Assembly (NCBI RefSeq): GCF_905475345.1
Contig: NC_066586.1
Location: forward strand, 12,285,900-12,349,899
DNA length: 64,000 nucleotides
Reading direction: 5' to 3'
DNA from: Vespula vulgaris
Lineage: Eukaryota; Arthropoda; Insecta; Hymenoptera; Vespidae
This document shows, in pieces, positions 1 through 13,309 of the stretch (within the stretch, counting starts at the first letter, position 1; each line of letters opens with the position of its first letter). The notes below the pieces were generated by a model. That model was not told the DNA's origin. It worked only from the letters and a program-made list of their open reading frames with translations, and did not search any database. Made by a program: the position numbers and the translations under genes.

Positions 1-18
1 ATCTATCTATCTATCTAT
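1..18 (+). repeat. (ATCT)n, cut by the window start
   Basis: Tetranucleotide repeat at the very edge; the true length is unknown. Confidence 0.85.
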
Positions 19-1305
19 TTATTTGTCTAAATTTTTCTATCCATATTTTACAATTTATAAAAGGAATAGAAATTACAATGAATCATAATAGGAAAATCGA
101 TTGATTTTATAATAAATTTAACTTTAATCTTATAATCTACTTCTTTCCTAGCTGCTTAACACATTTCTTAAATTCAGCAACTAAAAAAAAAAGATGAATA
201 AAGTTATACATCACATATATCACGTATCTCATGATATTACGAAACTAAAATTGCAAACAAGGAAAAGACATTTTCTCGTTGTCAGGTCGAGTGAAGTCAT
301 GAAATAGAAGAGAAGTATTAGAAAATAGAAATAAAGTAACGAGAGAAACGAACATTTCTCTTCTTTATTAAAACTCCAATGAAAAGAAAAAAGAAGGGAA
401 GAATTTTTGCTTTTTCTTTTCTTTTCTTTTTTTTTAAGGGAAAAATTGTTTTGAAAAAGTTTTCCACTGAAAACTCGTCTCTGTAACTTTTCCGTCAAGA
501 AATAAGGTTCTACACAAGTGGAATAGATTCTTTCCTATCTTATATCTAAGTACTCATACGTACTTACCTAATTACGAGCGAAATATCACTCTCATTCTTC
601 TTCGACATTTTACGTAAGAATCATTCTTCACGCACTGTCATCTCATACTTTACGGTAATTAACTTATCTCACAACAATCAACCGTGCCTACACATATACC
701 ATAATTAAGAAGATCCTTATTGCAACAAAAAGTATGTGCGAGTATACCTATGTTATACAATACATAAATGTTAGTAAAAATCATAAATATAATTTTAAAA
801 TCACTACATGAATATTCTATTTATTTAATAAATTTATTTATTTATTTTTCTTTTTTTTTTGTTTCCTCGAAGAAGAAATAAGAACTTTTATCGATCGATA
901 TCTAATATTACGACTCGGCAATAAATCGCGACTATGGAAATATTTGTCGGAAATATTTTCGGGGTGACGAAAGGAATAGCATGATATTCAACTCGGCGAT
1001 GCAAATACACCAGGTCTTTTCGTAGATACACGCAAGCACGAATGCATACACGCATACGTTTAAAATACGTATGTTGTATAAAGATTCGAGCCACGTATAT
1101 CGAATCAGTGCGTTTCGAGAGATGCAACACACAACACGCAACGATATTTCCTTTCTTTTTCTTCCTTTCACCGACTTTAATACCCACACCCAGCTACCCA
1201 TCCTCTTCGTTCCTCTCTTCCTACTCAACACTCTGTCACCCAACCTCTTTCTTACTTCTCCAATACTCTTCCTTTAGAAACTTCTTGGTATCGAAAGAGA
1301 AAGAA

Positions 1306-1312
<7 letters not shown>

Positions 1313-1337
<25 letters not shown>
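1313..1337 (+). repeat. (GA)n microsatellite
   Basis: 25-bp GA tract. Confidence 0.9.
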
Positions 1338-1338
<1 letters not shown>

Positions 1339-1480
1339 CAGAGACACTGAAAGAAATGCAGACTAGTTGCCTCCTGAATTCGTCGCACGTTGTGCTGCAG
1401 ACAAGCTGCAGGCTTTTCAGAAACGCATTTGCAACGAAGGAACCAAGAAAAAAGTAAAAGAAGAAGAAGGATGTGGCAAA

Positions 1481-1536
1481 GGGTGGGTGGATGGGTTGGT
1501 GGGTGGCTGGTTGGTTGGTTGGTTGGTTGGTTGGTT
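1481..1536 (+). promoter_or_regulatory. G-quadruplex motif joined to a (GGTT)n repeat
   Basis: Four GGG runs at 1481, 1485, 1493 and 1501 with loops of 1, 5 and 5 nt satisfy the canonical G3+N1-7 pattern. They are followed by (GGTT)6 up to 1536, also able to form two-tetrad structures. Biological use is unknown. Confidence 0.6.
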
Positions 1537-2529
1537 TGATGGATGGGGAAGGAGAGGTTGAAACTGGCGAAGGGAAAGAGATCAAGGCTGTCTGTCGTCG
1601 GGTCGTCTTCGAAAGGACGTCAAGACGACGACGAGACGACAACGACGACGATGAGAAGGGGAAGTATGTGAATGGAGCTTTTCTCCAACGTCTTTACGCG
1701 AAGTAGGAATGTCAGTAGGAACGAAGCTTTTACGAGCTTTTCTACGTGTCCTCCTTTCCCTTCCCATTGCCCCCACCTCTCATCTACAACGGGTGCACGA
1801 GTGTTTTTTTTCTTCTTTTTTTCTGTTTTTCTTTCTTTTTTCTTTTTTCCTTTTTCTCTCTCTCCTTCTCTTGATCCAAGATACGCGAACGTGGCAATTT
1901 CGTCTTCAAAAAGGAGATACTACGTTTTTTGATCTTTTTTCTTTCTTTCTTTTTTTTCGAGTCTACCGACCGTCCGTTTGCTTCTATCAGCGTGAGAATA
2001 TCTCAGAAATAAGTGACTTGACTTAATCGTTAATATACTCTCGAAAATGAGATTACTTATAAAAAAGAAAAATTGGAAGAATCTTACCAGGACGTATTAT
2101 TCATTTTATGTTTCTATATAAAAAAGAAATGTTCTCTTGGAATGGAAATCTTATAAAGTACGAATTTATAAAATCATTCGTATAGATCGACGAGTTTGAT
2201 TCGAATTCGATCAAAACGTTGCAGGTAATAATTATAAATGACAAATAATTGATTTTCTCGAATCTTATTAACGGACTTAGAAATAAGATGGCGCCCTCGT
2301 TAAATGGATAAAATCATTTCGTGCTTGAACGTTCTCGACGCTGCTCTCTGGCATTGTTAACCATTAAACGATCTCTACCATTTCGAAGAAGTCTATAATT
2401 GCATTTCTGGTCGAACAAGTAGTACGGTCTGTCGATCGACGACCAATAAGAAGTCTGTATTCAAGCTACCGTTCTTTCTACCTACCTACCTACCCTTCGT
2501 TCCTACCCCTTATTCCTTCTACTACTAGG

Positions 2530-2720
2530 TTTTCGCTTGTCCTCAACCCTAGGTAAGATCTTTTATCCGGCTCGTATCGACTCGTAGCCGTCGCACGGAC
2601 ACACCAACTTGCGAGTTGTTGCGTCGCTTAAAGAAAGCCACCCTCGCGTAAACAACCCTCTGAAAAGCCTTCAAGTGGTTCGAGCCTCGTCTGCGTCGAG
2701 GAACTCGCGAAAGAAAAGGA
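2530..2720. promoter_or_regulatory. CpG-rich non-repeat island
   Basis: A GC- and CpG-rich stretch in AT-rich surroundings, with a donor-like ag|gtaaga near 2553. No long frame reads as a known protein. Could be a promoter, a non-coding exon or a conserved element. Confidence 0.2.
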
Positions 2721-2820
2721 AGAAGAGGTAGAGGTGGATAAAGAAGAGAAGAACTAGAAGAAGAAGAAGAAGAAGGGCCAATTTATTTGATTCTACGCTG
2801 TTGGCCCGATTCAACTACAA

Positions 2821-2822
<2 letters not shown>

Positions 2823-2866
<44 letters not shown>
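2823..2866 (+). repeat. (TA)n microsatellite
   Basis: 44-bp (TA)n. Confidence 0.95.
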
Positions 2867-2870
<4 letters not shown>

Positions 2871-3063
2871 GTATAGACGACCAACGAACGTACACACGCA
2901 ACAATGAACAAGCACGGAAAGTTTGCCGAAGAGCAGCCGAGTTGCACTTTGTGCCGCAGGAAAATTGCGTTAAGTTGAGAAAGATCCTTTCAAGATACAT
3001 ACATACATATATACATACGTACACACACAACGAACGTGCACAACCACACACGCATTGTCTCCT

Positions 3064-3103
3064 TATCTCTCTCTCTCTATCTCTCTTTCTTTCTCTTTAT
3101 ATA

Positions 3104-3140
<37 letters not shown>

Positions 3141-3146
3141 CTCTCC
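3064..3146 (+). repeat. Compound (CT)n(ATCT)n repeat
   Basis: CT-rich sequence passing into (ATCT)n from about 3105. Confidence 0.95.
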
Positions 3147-3149
3147 GTT

Positions 3150-6100
3150 TAACACATTTCTTCCTCAAGTATCGATTCTTCGACGTGAACTTACGACTAA
3201 CTCGATTAGCATCGATCCGCTACGCGACCGACTGGAAGTAAGGATCGATCGACTAACTCAATTGACGTCATTGTTAATCGTGAGACTTCGATGAAGAGTA
3301 ATTACAAATTTGTCTCGTTGTTGGATAAACTTTCTCTTTTCATTATTATTAATCTTCAAATACGACGTGCGAATGAGTTGATTCGATGGAACAATTACAC
3401 CGAACAACAATAAAAATCTTTTTGTCTTGAAAATAGTCGATTTCTATTCATTTCAACATGAAGATAATGAATATGAACTTCTAAACTCATTGTTAACTTT
3501 AATCTATTACTAGTATATGGCTGATTTTAGAAATATTTAGAAAATTTGAAGTTTAAAGAGCACGTTGGAACATTTAAATACAGAAACGCTAAGTCATTAC
3601 ATACGCATACTGATTAAATCAAAAGAATTGTGTTCGTTTATGTTGAAAAAAAAAAACAAAATAGAAAAAGAAAAAATCAAATTATTTTATCATTGTTTTC
3701 ATTATGATTGCATTACTTTACTTTTATGCGCGCAGATAATATGTCTTAAAAATCAGAACTGATAATTCTAATGTCCTATTAATTTTTTTCATCCCTAAAA
3801 AATTATCAGTGATTTAAATGTTTTTATCTTGGAAAAAAAATTCAAAGTATATTTTTGTTTTACAGTGTTATCAATGATTTGCGATATATGTAAAAACTGA
3901 AACAAATTGAAAATTTATTTTTTTTTTTTTTTTACTGATTACTTTTCATATAATTTTTATAAAATGTTACGTAATTTAATATTTCTCGTGCTGTTACTAA
4001 TGTCCCAAATGAATTAAAAATTTTCCATTATATGAAAGAGTTCCGTAATAAAGAAAATTACAATAATGCATTGTACGTTGAACCTTGACACGTATTTATT
4101 GCTAAAATAAATAAAAATTTTATAATTAACTTTAATAATTAATTGACGATAATTAAAGTTTGATAATTAAGATCGTTCAGATTGAACTTTTATAAAAAGA
4201 TAATTTGTTGAAACTCGATTCGTTAGTTCCTTCTACTTTCTTCTTTCGAGTTTCAAGATATATTGTATGTGTTAACGTAATTTGAAGAAAAATCGAGCGA
4301 ACGTCTGTTCATTTCTTAGAATCAACGATAAAGAATCGAAATCGTATTATGCGTTTGTATTATACGTTTATCGGATATATCGATTATATCATTTTCAAGA
4401 GTATCGGAAAGTAATAAGCGAAAATAGCTTAACCCATTTTTCTGTAATCAACTTTTGCGAGAGTCCGACATCAGATAAGTATATCGAAAATTACAAGTTA
4501 TCGAAGAAAAGAAAAGGAAAGGAAAATAAAAAAGAAGCTTTTCGTTTGAACCTATAACTCTAATTAAAAGAGAAAAGAGAAAAAACATGAGAAAAATAAG
4601 GAATCAATCGCAATTCGTATACACTCGTGATTCTTCGTAACTTTGAAATCTACATAATACATAGTAAAATTATTTCGTATAACAAAGCTCGACGAAGTTC
4701 TATGGAGAAAAATTATTTTTTTTCGCTTAGTTATTTGTTATACAATGTTCACTTACCGGAAGCTCAAGAAACAACTTTTCCAAAAGTTAACAATAGATAG
4801 TAATCTTAGTTAACGATAGATAATCTTTTGAAAAGAAACCAGCATATTTTTGAATGAATATATTTTTCGTTATTAAATATTTTTCTATTTACGTTGATTA
4901 GTCTGATCCAATTTTAGGTATTGCTCAAATTAAATTTGTTATTTAGAATTTATGAATTATTATTTAGAGAATTTTTGATTATAAATAATTAACATACACA
5001 CGCATACTCACATATATATATATATACATATTATATATGTATATTTTATATTGATTTTCAAAATTATATATTGATTTGATGATAAGTAAATTTAATACAA
5101 ATTAATTTTGATGTTTATATCTGTTATTTGTAATACACATTACAAATAATTAACATATATGTATATTCTATATTCATATTTCATTATAATTAAACAAAAT
5201 GTAACAGATATAATACAATTATTGTACATTTGAATTATAATGAAATTTATTCTTTTAATAAGTTCAAAATTTAATAATTTCAGCAATATAATAAATGTCT
5301 CAGAATTCTTACGGAAACATAGACAGGATTAAAAATTAATAATAATTAATTCTTAAAGTAATGTGAGTGAAATTCTCTTATAATTATTTTACAAATTAGA
5401 CGAATCTGACATTTCCATTTGTTATTAATTTTGTTCTTCTTCGCAAGATAATGAAATGATAATTGAAAGGATTTTATAAAAGAAGGGCATACATCACATT
5501 TCACAAAATTTACAGTAAAACAAAAACAATTCATTACTCCCTAGTAGTAATTAAAAAAAGTAGTTGGTATATAACATTCGTCCATCTTCCCACATTCAAA
5601 AGCAAATAATAATCCAATAATAATAAAAAAAAAAATTAGCTATAAAAAATGTTTATTTTCATTAACAAAATTTCATTCATTATCGGATTATTATCTATTT
5701 ATTTTTCAAAGTAGATATAGGACGTGTATTACATCATTTGCCTCTTTAATCATTACAGCGAGAAAGAAAAAAAAAATTGTTTTTACGTTTTCCTGTAAAT
5801 TTTATAAGATGTAACATACATCATTTCCCAAGAACCATCGTCCCATTCAATTACGTCTTTTTTATAACTATTCATCTTTCTACTGAGATTAATAATTCCA
5901 CGTCGAAATTACATCGAAATTATTGTTAAAGATGATATTTTTCCGCTACTCAAGTGATGCCACTCAAGATGCAGCTTGTAAGTAAGTACGTAAAGCTGGC
6001 GTGTTTAACAGAAATAAGATTCAGTCAGTCTTGAAAAAAAAAAAAAATGCACGATACTTGCCCAACGATAAGGAAATTATTCTTTCTCTCCATGAACGGC

Positions 6101-7964
6101 TCGTGACTTTCGGCATTTTATCTATTTTGGCGTCAGTCCAAAAAGGAATAGGAAGGAAGATAAAGAAAGAACAAGGAAAAAGAGAGAGAGAGAGAGAAGA
6201 AAAAGAAAAGAAAAGAAAAGAAAAGCAAGAGATCGGCCGCGGTTTAATATCAAAAAATTGAAATCGATGGAGGGAAGACGGACGATTATAAATCACTGCT
6301 GATGCTACGGGTAATAAATCATCCTCGTTCATCCGGCAGACAGCACGGAGTACCTGCGATCGGCCGAGATTACTTTTAATTAAGATATTTTTTTTTTCCT
6401 TCTTTCTTTCTTTTTTCTCATTTTCCTTTTTCTTTTTTTTTCCCCTTTCGATCATTCTTTTCATCTCCAACCGGTATGAATAAATCGAGATGATGCAATA
6501 ATATTGACGTTAACTTTGAGGGATGATGTTTTGTGTTACTTTATGGGGAAAAAAAAACACACGCACAAAAAAAAAGTTCATTGAAATATCTCATGTAAAG
6601 ATCGTGATTAAAGGGAAAAGAAACAACGAATACTTTCATTCGTGAGATGTTCTTTTTAAACGGCACCGCAAAGCCGCGAGCTCGTGTCGGATTTGAAAGT
6701 CTTAAGAGATACGAGAGAGAGCTCTTGCAAGACTATCTTCATTCGTTACTTCATCTTCTTCTACTTTTACTCCTTCCTCGTATTTTATCTTTCTCTCTCT
6801 CTCTCTCTCTCTCTTTTTCTCTCTAGCACTTCTGCTATTACTTCTTACGTTAAGATGCTTTCTTCCACGGAAATTGTATACCACGGCATTACGTTTCCTC
6901 CTGTTTTGTCCCATAGCCGTCATCTCGTATACTTCGAAAGAAGTTGATTACGGAAAATGCTACTTGATGAACACTCATAAGTGTCTTCTCTTTTTCCACG
7001 ATGGCCTTTTTCCCCTTGACGATGAATTGTTTTTAATCTTTTGCTAAAACCATGAATTATAAATTGTCAGTTGACGTTTTATTATACATATCAGTACATC
7101 AAAATTCCAACAAAAATGACGAATTATATCCTTTAGAATTATAAATTCTAAGTAAAAAATAATTTACATGGACACGTAACAATAAAAATTAAATATCGTT
7201 AGATTTACATAAACTTTTCGAAATATAATAATTTCAACGTATGCATCATCCTTATGTTTCTTTTTCTTTTCAATCAATGTAATGATAATTTACGCTTGTA
7301 CTTTTTGCGATACAAACAAACGCCAATATCAAAATGAAGAAAAAGAAATAAATAACAGGGGACGATGTTGTGTAGTCATAAAAGAAAAAGTAACTAAGTA
7401 AGGTAAAACACAAGGGAAGGCAATAAGTGAACAGACAATATGAAAGAAAGAAAAAGAATATAAAAAGAAGGAATGTGTTTTCTTAAAGAGCGAGAAGAAA
7501 GACCTTTGTTCATAATCGCCTTCGCATCGTCGTCGTCGTGTCGTCGTGTCGTGATGTGGTTGAACGTTTGCTTCCAGTTTCACGAATGGCAGCTTTCGTC
7601 CTCTTTCTTCCTCTTTCTTTCTTTTTCTTTTTCTCTCCCTCTCTTTCTTTTTTTATTCTTTGCTCGCTTCTTCCTCTGTGTCTTCTCGTATCCTCTCTGT
7701 GTGTGTATATGTGCGGGGTAAGGAAACAGAACCGGAAGATAAAAGCGACCGTCGACGTGTAAATATACGCAGAAAGAAGAAAGAGAGACAGAGAGAAACT
7801 GTACTACGTATGTGGAATCGCGCGGAGAATTATTATCGGTGGGTGTTCCTGTTGTCATTTCTCAAAGACAAAAGTCCTCAGGATTTTTCTCGTAGAAAAA
7901 CCTTCTCCGTTGTGTCGCCAGCTTCCATACGAGTAAAATCGATCGAGCAAAAAAGAAAAAGAAA

Positions 7965-7968
<4 letters not shown>
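3150..7968. other. Gene-free AT-rich block
   Basis: Contains a (CT)n tract at 6792-6814, pyrimidine runs near 6390-6450 and the diverged repeat fragment at 5.7 kb. A minus-strand frame at 5346-5534 (NCFCFTVNFVKCDVCPSFIK and onward) has spaced Cys and His, but not in a convincing zinc-finger spacing. Nothing else was found. Confidence 0.5.
5683..5868 (+). repeat. Diverged dispersed similarity, copy A (partner at 48.6 kb)
   Basis: It shares with 48611-48768, in the same orientation, an ordered series of blocks: ggattattat, ggacgtgtatta, (c/t)tctttaat(c/t)at, agcga, and a (t)gtaaattttata / (t)taaattttata block followed by gtaacatacatc / gtagcatacgtc. Function unknown. The similarity is visible by eye but strongly diverged. 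Confidence 0.45.

Positions 7969-8004
<36 letters not shown>
7969..8004 (+). repeat. (GA)n microsatellite
   Basis: 36-bp GA tract. Confidence 0.95.
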
Positions 8005-8010
<6 letters not shown>

Positions 8011-8545
8011 AGTTGAGGGAACAAATAATAGTCACCTGCAAAAGATATCATGCCGTTTTCAGTTATATTTCTAATGAATCGCATATAACTTAACATTTAT
8101 TTTGTTAATACGATCGATCCTAAACACACATCTCGTTCCTCTTAATTAATTTGACTATTTATCAAATACCACAAATGTAGATTTAAATGGAATTTAAATT
8201 GAGATTTAAAAGTACATTTCGTAAACTTTTTTTTTTTAATTTAACCTTGTTAAGTGTCCTTTTTTTTACGAATATTTCGTAACCTTTCACATAGATGTTT
8301 CAAACTTATTACAGTACACCTTAATTTTCGAAGATCGATTATCTTGCAGAAAGAAAGAAAGAAAAAGAAAGAATGAATCCTCTCAAAAATATACGCAAAA
8401 CAATTTCACATTTACCATAGATACAATTATGTAAAACAAATAATTAGGAACGTAGCGTCGTTCCACTTTCCCTTCTAATAATTTATCACGCGACATATTA
8501 CCGAGCAAACTTCCGTCAAGAAATCATCCCTCTCTTTCATAGATA

Positions 8546-8580
8546 AACACACACACGAACACACACGCGCGCGCGCGTAC
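8546..8580. repeat. Alternating purine-pyrimidine tract (AC)n(GC)n, Z-DNA prone
   Basis: From 8559 to 8580 purines and pyrimidines alternate strictly for 22 bp, including five consecutive CG-type steps. This is a classic Z-DNA-forming composition and unusual in this AT-rich window. Confidence 0.6.
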
Positions 8581-9209
8581 TCTCTTCCCATAAGCCATAA
8601 TAACGAAAGGAAAAGCAAGAAAATAGGCATTAATCCGTACCATCGACGAAGACGTTCGTGAGAAGACCATCATCGATCATCTTTCTCCTCACGGGTTCGT
8701 AAACAAAAGGGAGAAAAAAAAGTAACATAATTTGCTCGTTAAAATCCAAGGTCTAAGGAGAGAAGGGCAACAAAGAAAGACAGAGACAGAGAGAAAAAGA
8801 GAGAGGGAGAGAGAGTAGTGGTGATTGGCTGGTGACTCAAAAGAAAAGACTCAGGTGGACAAGAAGAAGGGTTGGAAGGAAGAAGGTGTCATGAAATAGT
8901 TGCAGCGTAATAACGTTCAGTATTATCGATAGCGAGAAGATGACTATGCGCTCGGTAGAAAACGCATAAATCGTTCAAGAACGCGAATGAATAAACAAAA
9001 AGAAAAGCCGTGTTGATGATGATGATGATGGCGGAGTAAGAAAAAGAATAAGACGTAAGAAACTGTTTGTGATTGCGGTGCGGCTCAAAGGAGGATGAAA
9101 AAGCGACGGCTAGAATGGCGCTCGCCTCCTCGAATGAATAATACATTTTTTTCCCGTCGGTACTACTCTACGTCGATATACATTATGCCGAATTCACCTT
9201 ACTCCTGTG

Positions 9210-9217
9210 TTCTCTCT

Positions 9218-9254
<37 letters not shown>
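9210..9254 (+). repeat. (CT)n microsatellite
   Basis: CT tract with TTTC interruptions. A similar CT-rich stretch continues to 9320. Confidence 0.9.
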
Positions 9255-9256
<2 letters not shown>

Positions 9257-9666
9257 CCACCCTCACTCTTTCTCTCTCTCTTTATTTCTTTTTATCTCTT
9301 TCTCTTTCTCTTTTTGATCCAAAGTCGGCGAGTAAAGGAGAAAGAAAAACGATAATGGCGTCCCAAAGAGTCGTAGAAAATCGTGGCGAAGGCTTTACAC
9401 GGCTTCTCTTCCTGGCGCAAATACTCTTTCTCTGTCTCTTTTTCCTCCCCCGTTCCCTCCCCTCCCTCTCGTTTAGAAAAGATCTTTCTCGTTCGAATGG
9501 TCCAGTGTTTCTTCAAAAACTTGAAAAGAACATACGTACGCGCTTTGCTTTCTCAAGGAAATCGTACGTTTTTTATTGAAGACAAATAAAATCATTTTTT
9601 ATTAAATGTATTTTCTTTCATGTATTATATAATGGGTAATGAATAATTTTGATTAGGAATTTCTTT

Positions 9667-9667
9667 A

Positions 9668-9732
<65 letters not shown>

Positions 9733-9745
9733 CTTTCTCTTTCTA
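9667..9745 (+). repeat. Compound (CT)n(ATCT)n repeat
   Basis: (CT)n to 9712, then (ATCT)n and CT-rich sequence. Confidence 0.95.
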
Positions 9746-10872
9746 TTAAATGTATAAGAAATCTTTATATACAAAAGGAATGATTACGATTTTATTATAA
9801 TATGTACCCTGAAATGGAGTTCGTAAATTTGAACGTATTCTCATTAAAAACGAATTTATGAAATTTTAGTGCAACGGTCTCGTAATTAGGAGAATCACGG
9901 TCGAACAGGCAGGATCGCTATTTTCAGAGGAATATGTATGACATGGATGCTGGGCTCGTAATAATCGAGGCAGGAAACGTTATGATAAACGCGTGCGATT
10001 AGCGCGCAATAGAGAGACACGGTTATTCAACGATTTCGAATATTCTATGCTCTCCTAGTGGTATCGAGTTCCAGGGTAGATAGTTATCTACGATATGAAA
10101 TTCTTAAAACCGATCAAATTCGTTCTGAATTTGAAGGAGGATTGAGTTCGTCGACCACACAAGATTTTTTTTCCCTATCTGTCGGCGTTTTTTCATCCAT
10201 GAAAAAAGTCGACAACTTTATGGGCTATTTCCAGCGTAATTTTCATGTTTCCGTGTTATACATCGTCATACAGGATGTCGATATATCAGGATATCCCGTT
10301 ATTAGATCATTTGCATTTTTCCTTCCAAATCGTAGACTTTTTGATATCGGTATCGCCAGTAGATTTTTATCCTAATATTGAGGTTTTATTTAGTGTTCAA
10401 ATAGTTCGATATTTTCTTGCGGAATAATATCAGTTTCGTACAACATTTTTCTATATTTTTCTAACAATGTAAAAATTCAAATAACAATGGAAAAATTAAA
10501 TTTTATGAAAAAACGTTTTCCTTGCTCTTGAAATATTAAATCGTCATGAACAATTCGGCAGATGATACGAACGTGTACTAATAATAATGAAACGTAATAA
10601 TAATTTTTGCTTTTCATTTAGAGTAATATCGTGTTTCAAATAATATATTATATTATGACATATTCATACATTCATATGTAATTTTTTGTGTATCGACGTT
10701 GTCTCGTATGATAAATAATATTTGAATAATTTTTTATTACGTAAATGAGGGAAAAAAATAAATACTTCGTTAGATTGTGAAAATATTCGTCATATTAAAT
10801 TGATAAATTAAAAAAAAATTCCTATACAAATGTATTACTCTACCTTTATAATTGTAGCGTCTTTCCAATATC

Positions 10873-10914
10873 ACTATTATTATTATTATTATTTTATTAT
10901 TATTATTATTATTA

Positions 10915-10971
<57 letters not shown>

Positions 10972-10995
10972 TATTATTATTACTATTATTATTAT
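10873..10995 (+). repeat. (ATT)n trinucleotide repeat
   Basis: About 120 bp of (ATT)n with a few TTTT and ACT interruptions. It gives a poly-Leu/poly-Ile frame that is not a gene. Confidence 0.95.
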
Positions 10996-13235
10996 GGCAT
11001 TTTTTAAAAATCTCACGAGAGTTACATTCCAATTTTCAATGATAACAATACTCTTTAAAATCCACTTTCAAAATTTAAAAACCTCCTCTTCAACTACAAT
11101 CTACAAAGTAAATATTTCAAAATACTAATTCCCAAGTTATTCATTGCATTCCCAGATGGAACCCATATTGTGTCTTGATTAATCTTGAACAATGTCCACA
11201 TAACGATAATTAAACAATTTTGATCTCAAATATTATACGTTATATACATACAGCGAGTGATTTGCATTTTATATTAACAAAAAATATTATAAATTATTTA
11301 CTATTAAAAATTAAAAGACAAATACACATTTCTCATTATCTTGAAAGTTATTTATAATATTATAATACATTTATAATATACGTTTATAACAATTTAAAGG
11401 AATAGATCATTGCAAAGAAATATTAATATCATCGAATTTTTAATTTCTTTTTTCTTTTTCTTATTTTCTTTAAATTTCACCTGTTATTTAAATTGTAATC
11501 GAAGAAATGATATATTTTTGTTAAAAATGAAGAAGTTTCGATTTAAATTACGTAAATGTAACGTGTTACGTTCGAATATCTTATATATGGTTTATATTAT
11601 ATATATTTTTTAGTTTCTTAAAGTTGAAACTTGATGAGTAAATAAGCACATTGCAAAATTTAATAAGAAGCAACGAGAAAGTTCTCTCGCGAATGTTAAC
11701 ATCTCGAAGGGGATATTGTTGTGCCTGAAACATTTTAAGAAAAAGAAGCTTTAATATCGTCTTTCACTCATTTATTCTCTCTCGGTTCTGCGTTACGAGG
11801 CACAAGAGCCAGCTATCCCCCACCGAGATAGTATATCCAAAATAATCTTCTCCGCGCCGCATATATGCGGAACGGCTGGAACGAACACATTGCTTCTTTC
11901 ACGTGTTCCTTATGAAATTCTCTATTCTTTGAAAAGACGTCAACGACGCGGTCACAAAACTCTTAAAATTAACTTTCTAATTAATATTAACTTCATAAAT
12001 ATTTATTTATAAAGGATCGAATATCTACGAAGTTACTTAATTATCAAATACAACTCGTGATAAAAATTGTCATCCGTACAAAACCCTTTTTTCAAATAAT
12101 TTCAAATAAAGTTGAACGATGTATAATGTATAATAGTATAATTTCGAATATGTGAAATATTACTCGAAGGATAGACTGAAACTAGAATCGATTTCGGTTT
12201 TATTTTTTGAGTAAAAAGTTTTTATTATTTTATATACATAAATAAGTATTTACATATGTATCTATATAGACTCACATCGGCGTAATAAAGTCAATTTCGG
12301 TAATTTTACATTTGCAGAGAAGATTCAAACGTTATCACTAATACTGAAAATTACTTCGTCAAAGTGAATTTTACGAGTCACTTTGACCGAGAATTTTTGT
12401 ACTCGGCTTAGTAAGTAGTTACTGTGTACCCTTTTAAGCCGTTAATTCTTTTTTTTTCTTATTCTTTTTTCAAATACCCTATATACACGTATGCGCATAC
12501 CTAAACGCGTCGATTTTGCAACGTATCCACGATGAATAAATTTTTGCATGGTTGGAAAACGTCACAGTAATTTACGTAACGAGCAACGCAACCAAATTTT
12601 ACAAACTTTTACTACAAGTCCGATGCTTTTCGAGTTATTAAAATGCATTTCACATGATAATTAAAATCACGACGCACGACGAGACCGTGTGATATTCTTG
12701 AATTATTCGAACGTACGAATTATGCAAATAGAAATTTTTCTTTTTTCTGTTTTTTTTTTTATTTGTTCCTTATTTTTTTTCTCTTTTTTTTCTTTTTTTT
12801 TTAATCGGCGACGAGTTCCCCATGAAATATGCAAATTTTTAGGTTTGCTCGTTTAGGGGGGAAAATGGAAAAGCACAACAATGCTTTTCTCGTTTTCGAA
12901 CGTTTGCTAAAATAACGGTAAAAAGTCGAATATTTTTGCGACACGACGAGAAAGATAGAAACAGTTTATTGCATTAGAATATTCCTTCTGTATGTGTGTA
13001 TATGTGTAAATAAATACAAGAAATTAATTACACTAAATAAATATTACATGGCAAATACATAAAAGAGCCAGAGGTAAAACGAAGGGGTAGAGAAAAATAA
13101 GAGAGACCAAAGTTTATTGGATTAGAGTTGTCTCTATAAATAGAAAAAAAAAAGGAAAAAAATGTGATAAATAAACGTTACCGTAAATAATTGCATACAT
13201 ATGAAACAATAAAAAGAAAAAGATAGATAGAAAGC

Positions 13236-13287
13236 CATATATATATATATATATATATGTACACACACATACATACACACACATATA
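13236..13287 (+). repeat. (TA)n plus (CA)n/(CATA)n repeat
   Basis: (TA)n to 13259, followed by acacaca and acatacat units. Confidence 0.9.
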
Positions 13288-13309
13288 AAGAGAGAAAGAG
13301 AGAAGGGGG

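Larger units (their letters stand above)
8005..13235. other. Gene-free block with simple repeats
   Basis: Besides the listed repeats it holds a 14-bp perfect palindrome ccgcatatatgcgg at 11857-11870 within a short GC-richer patch (11785-11910). No exon was recognised. Confidence 0.5.

Noticed and set aside
1367..1470. Plus frame reading PPEFVARCAADKLQAFQKRI as a possible exon
   Set aside because: No convincing splice sites, and the frame runs straight into the GGTT repeat.
2801..3241. 146-codon plus frame
   Set aside because: Opened by (TA)n, (CT)n and (ATCT)n. The complex middle part matches nothing known.
5346..5534. Minus frame with KCDVC and spaced His, possible zinc finger
   Set aside because: Cys and His spacing does not fit C2H2 or other zinc modules and the sequence is AT-rich, so chance is likely.
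6021..6470. 149-codon minus frame
   Set aside because: Mostly Lys/Glu and Ser/Leu/Phe low-complexity from purine and pyrimidine runs.
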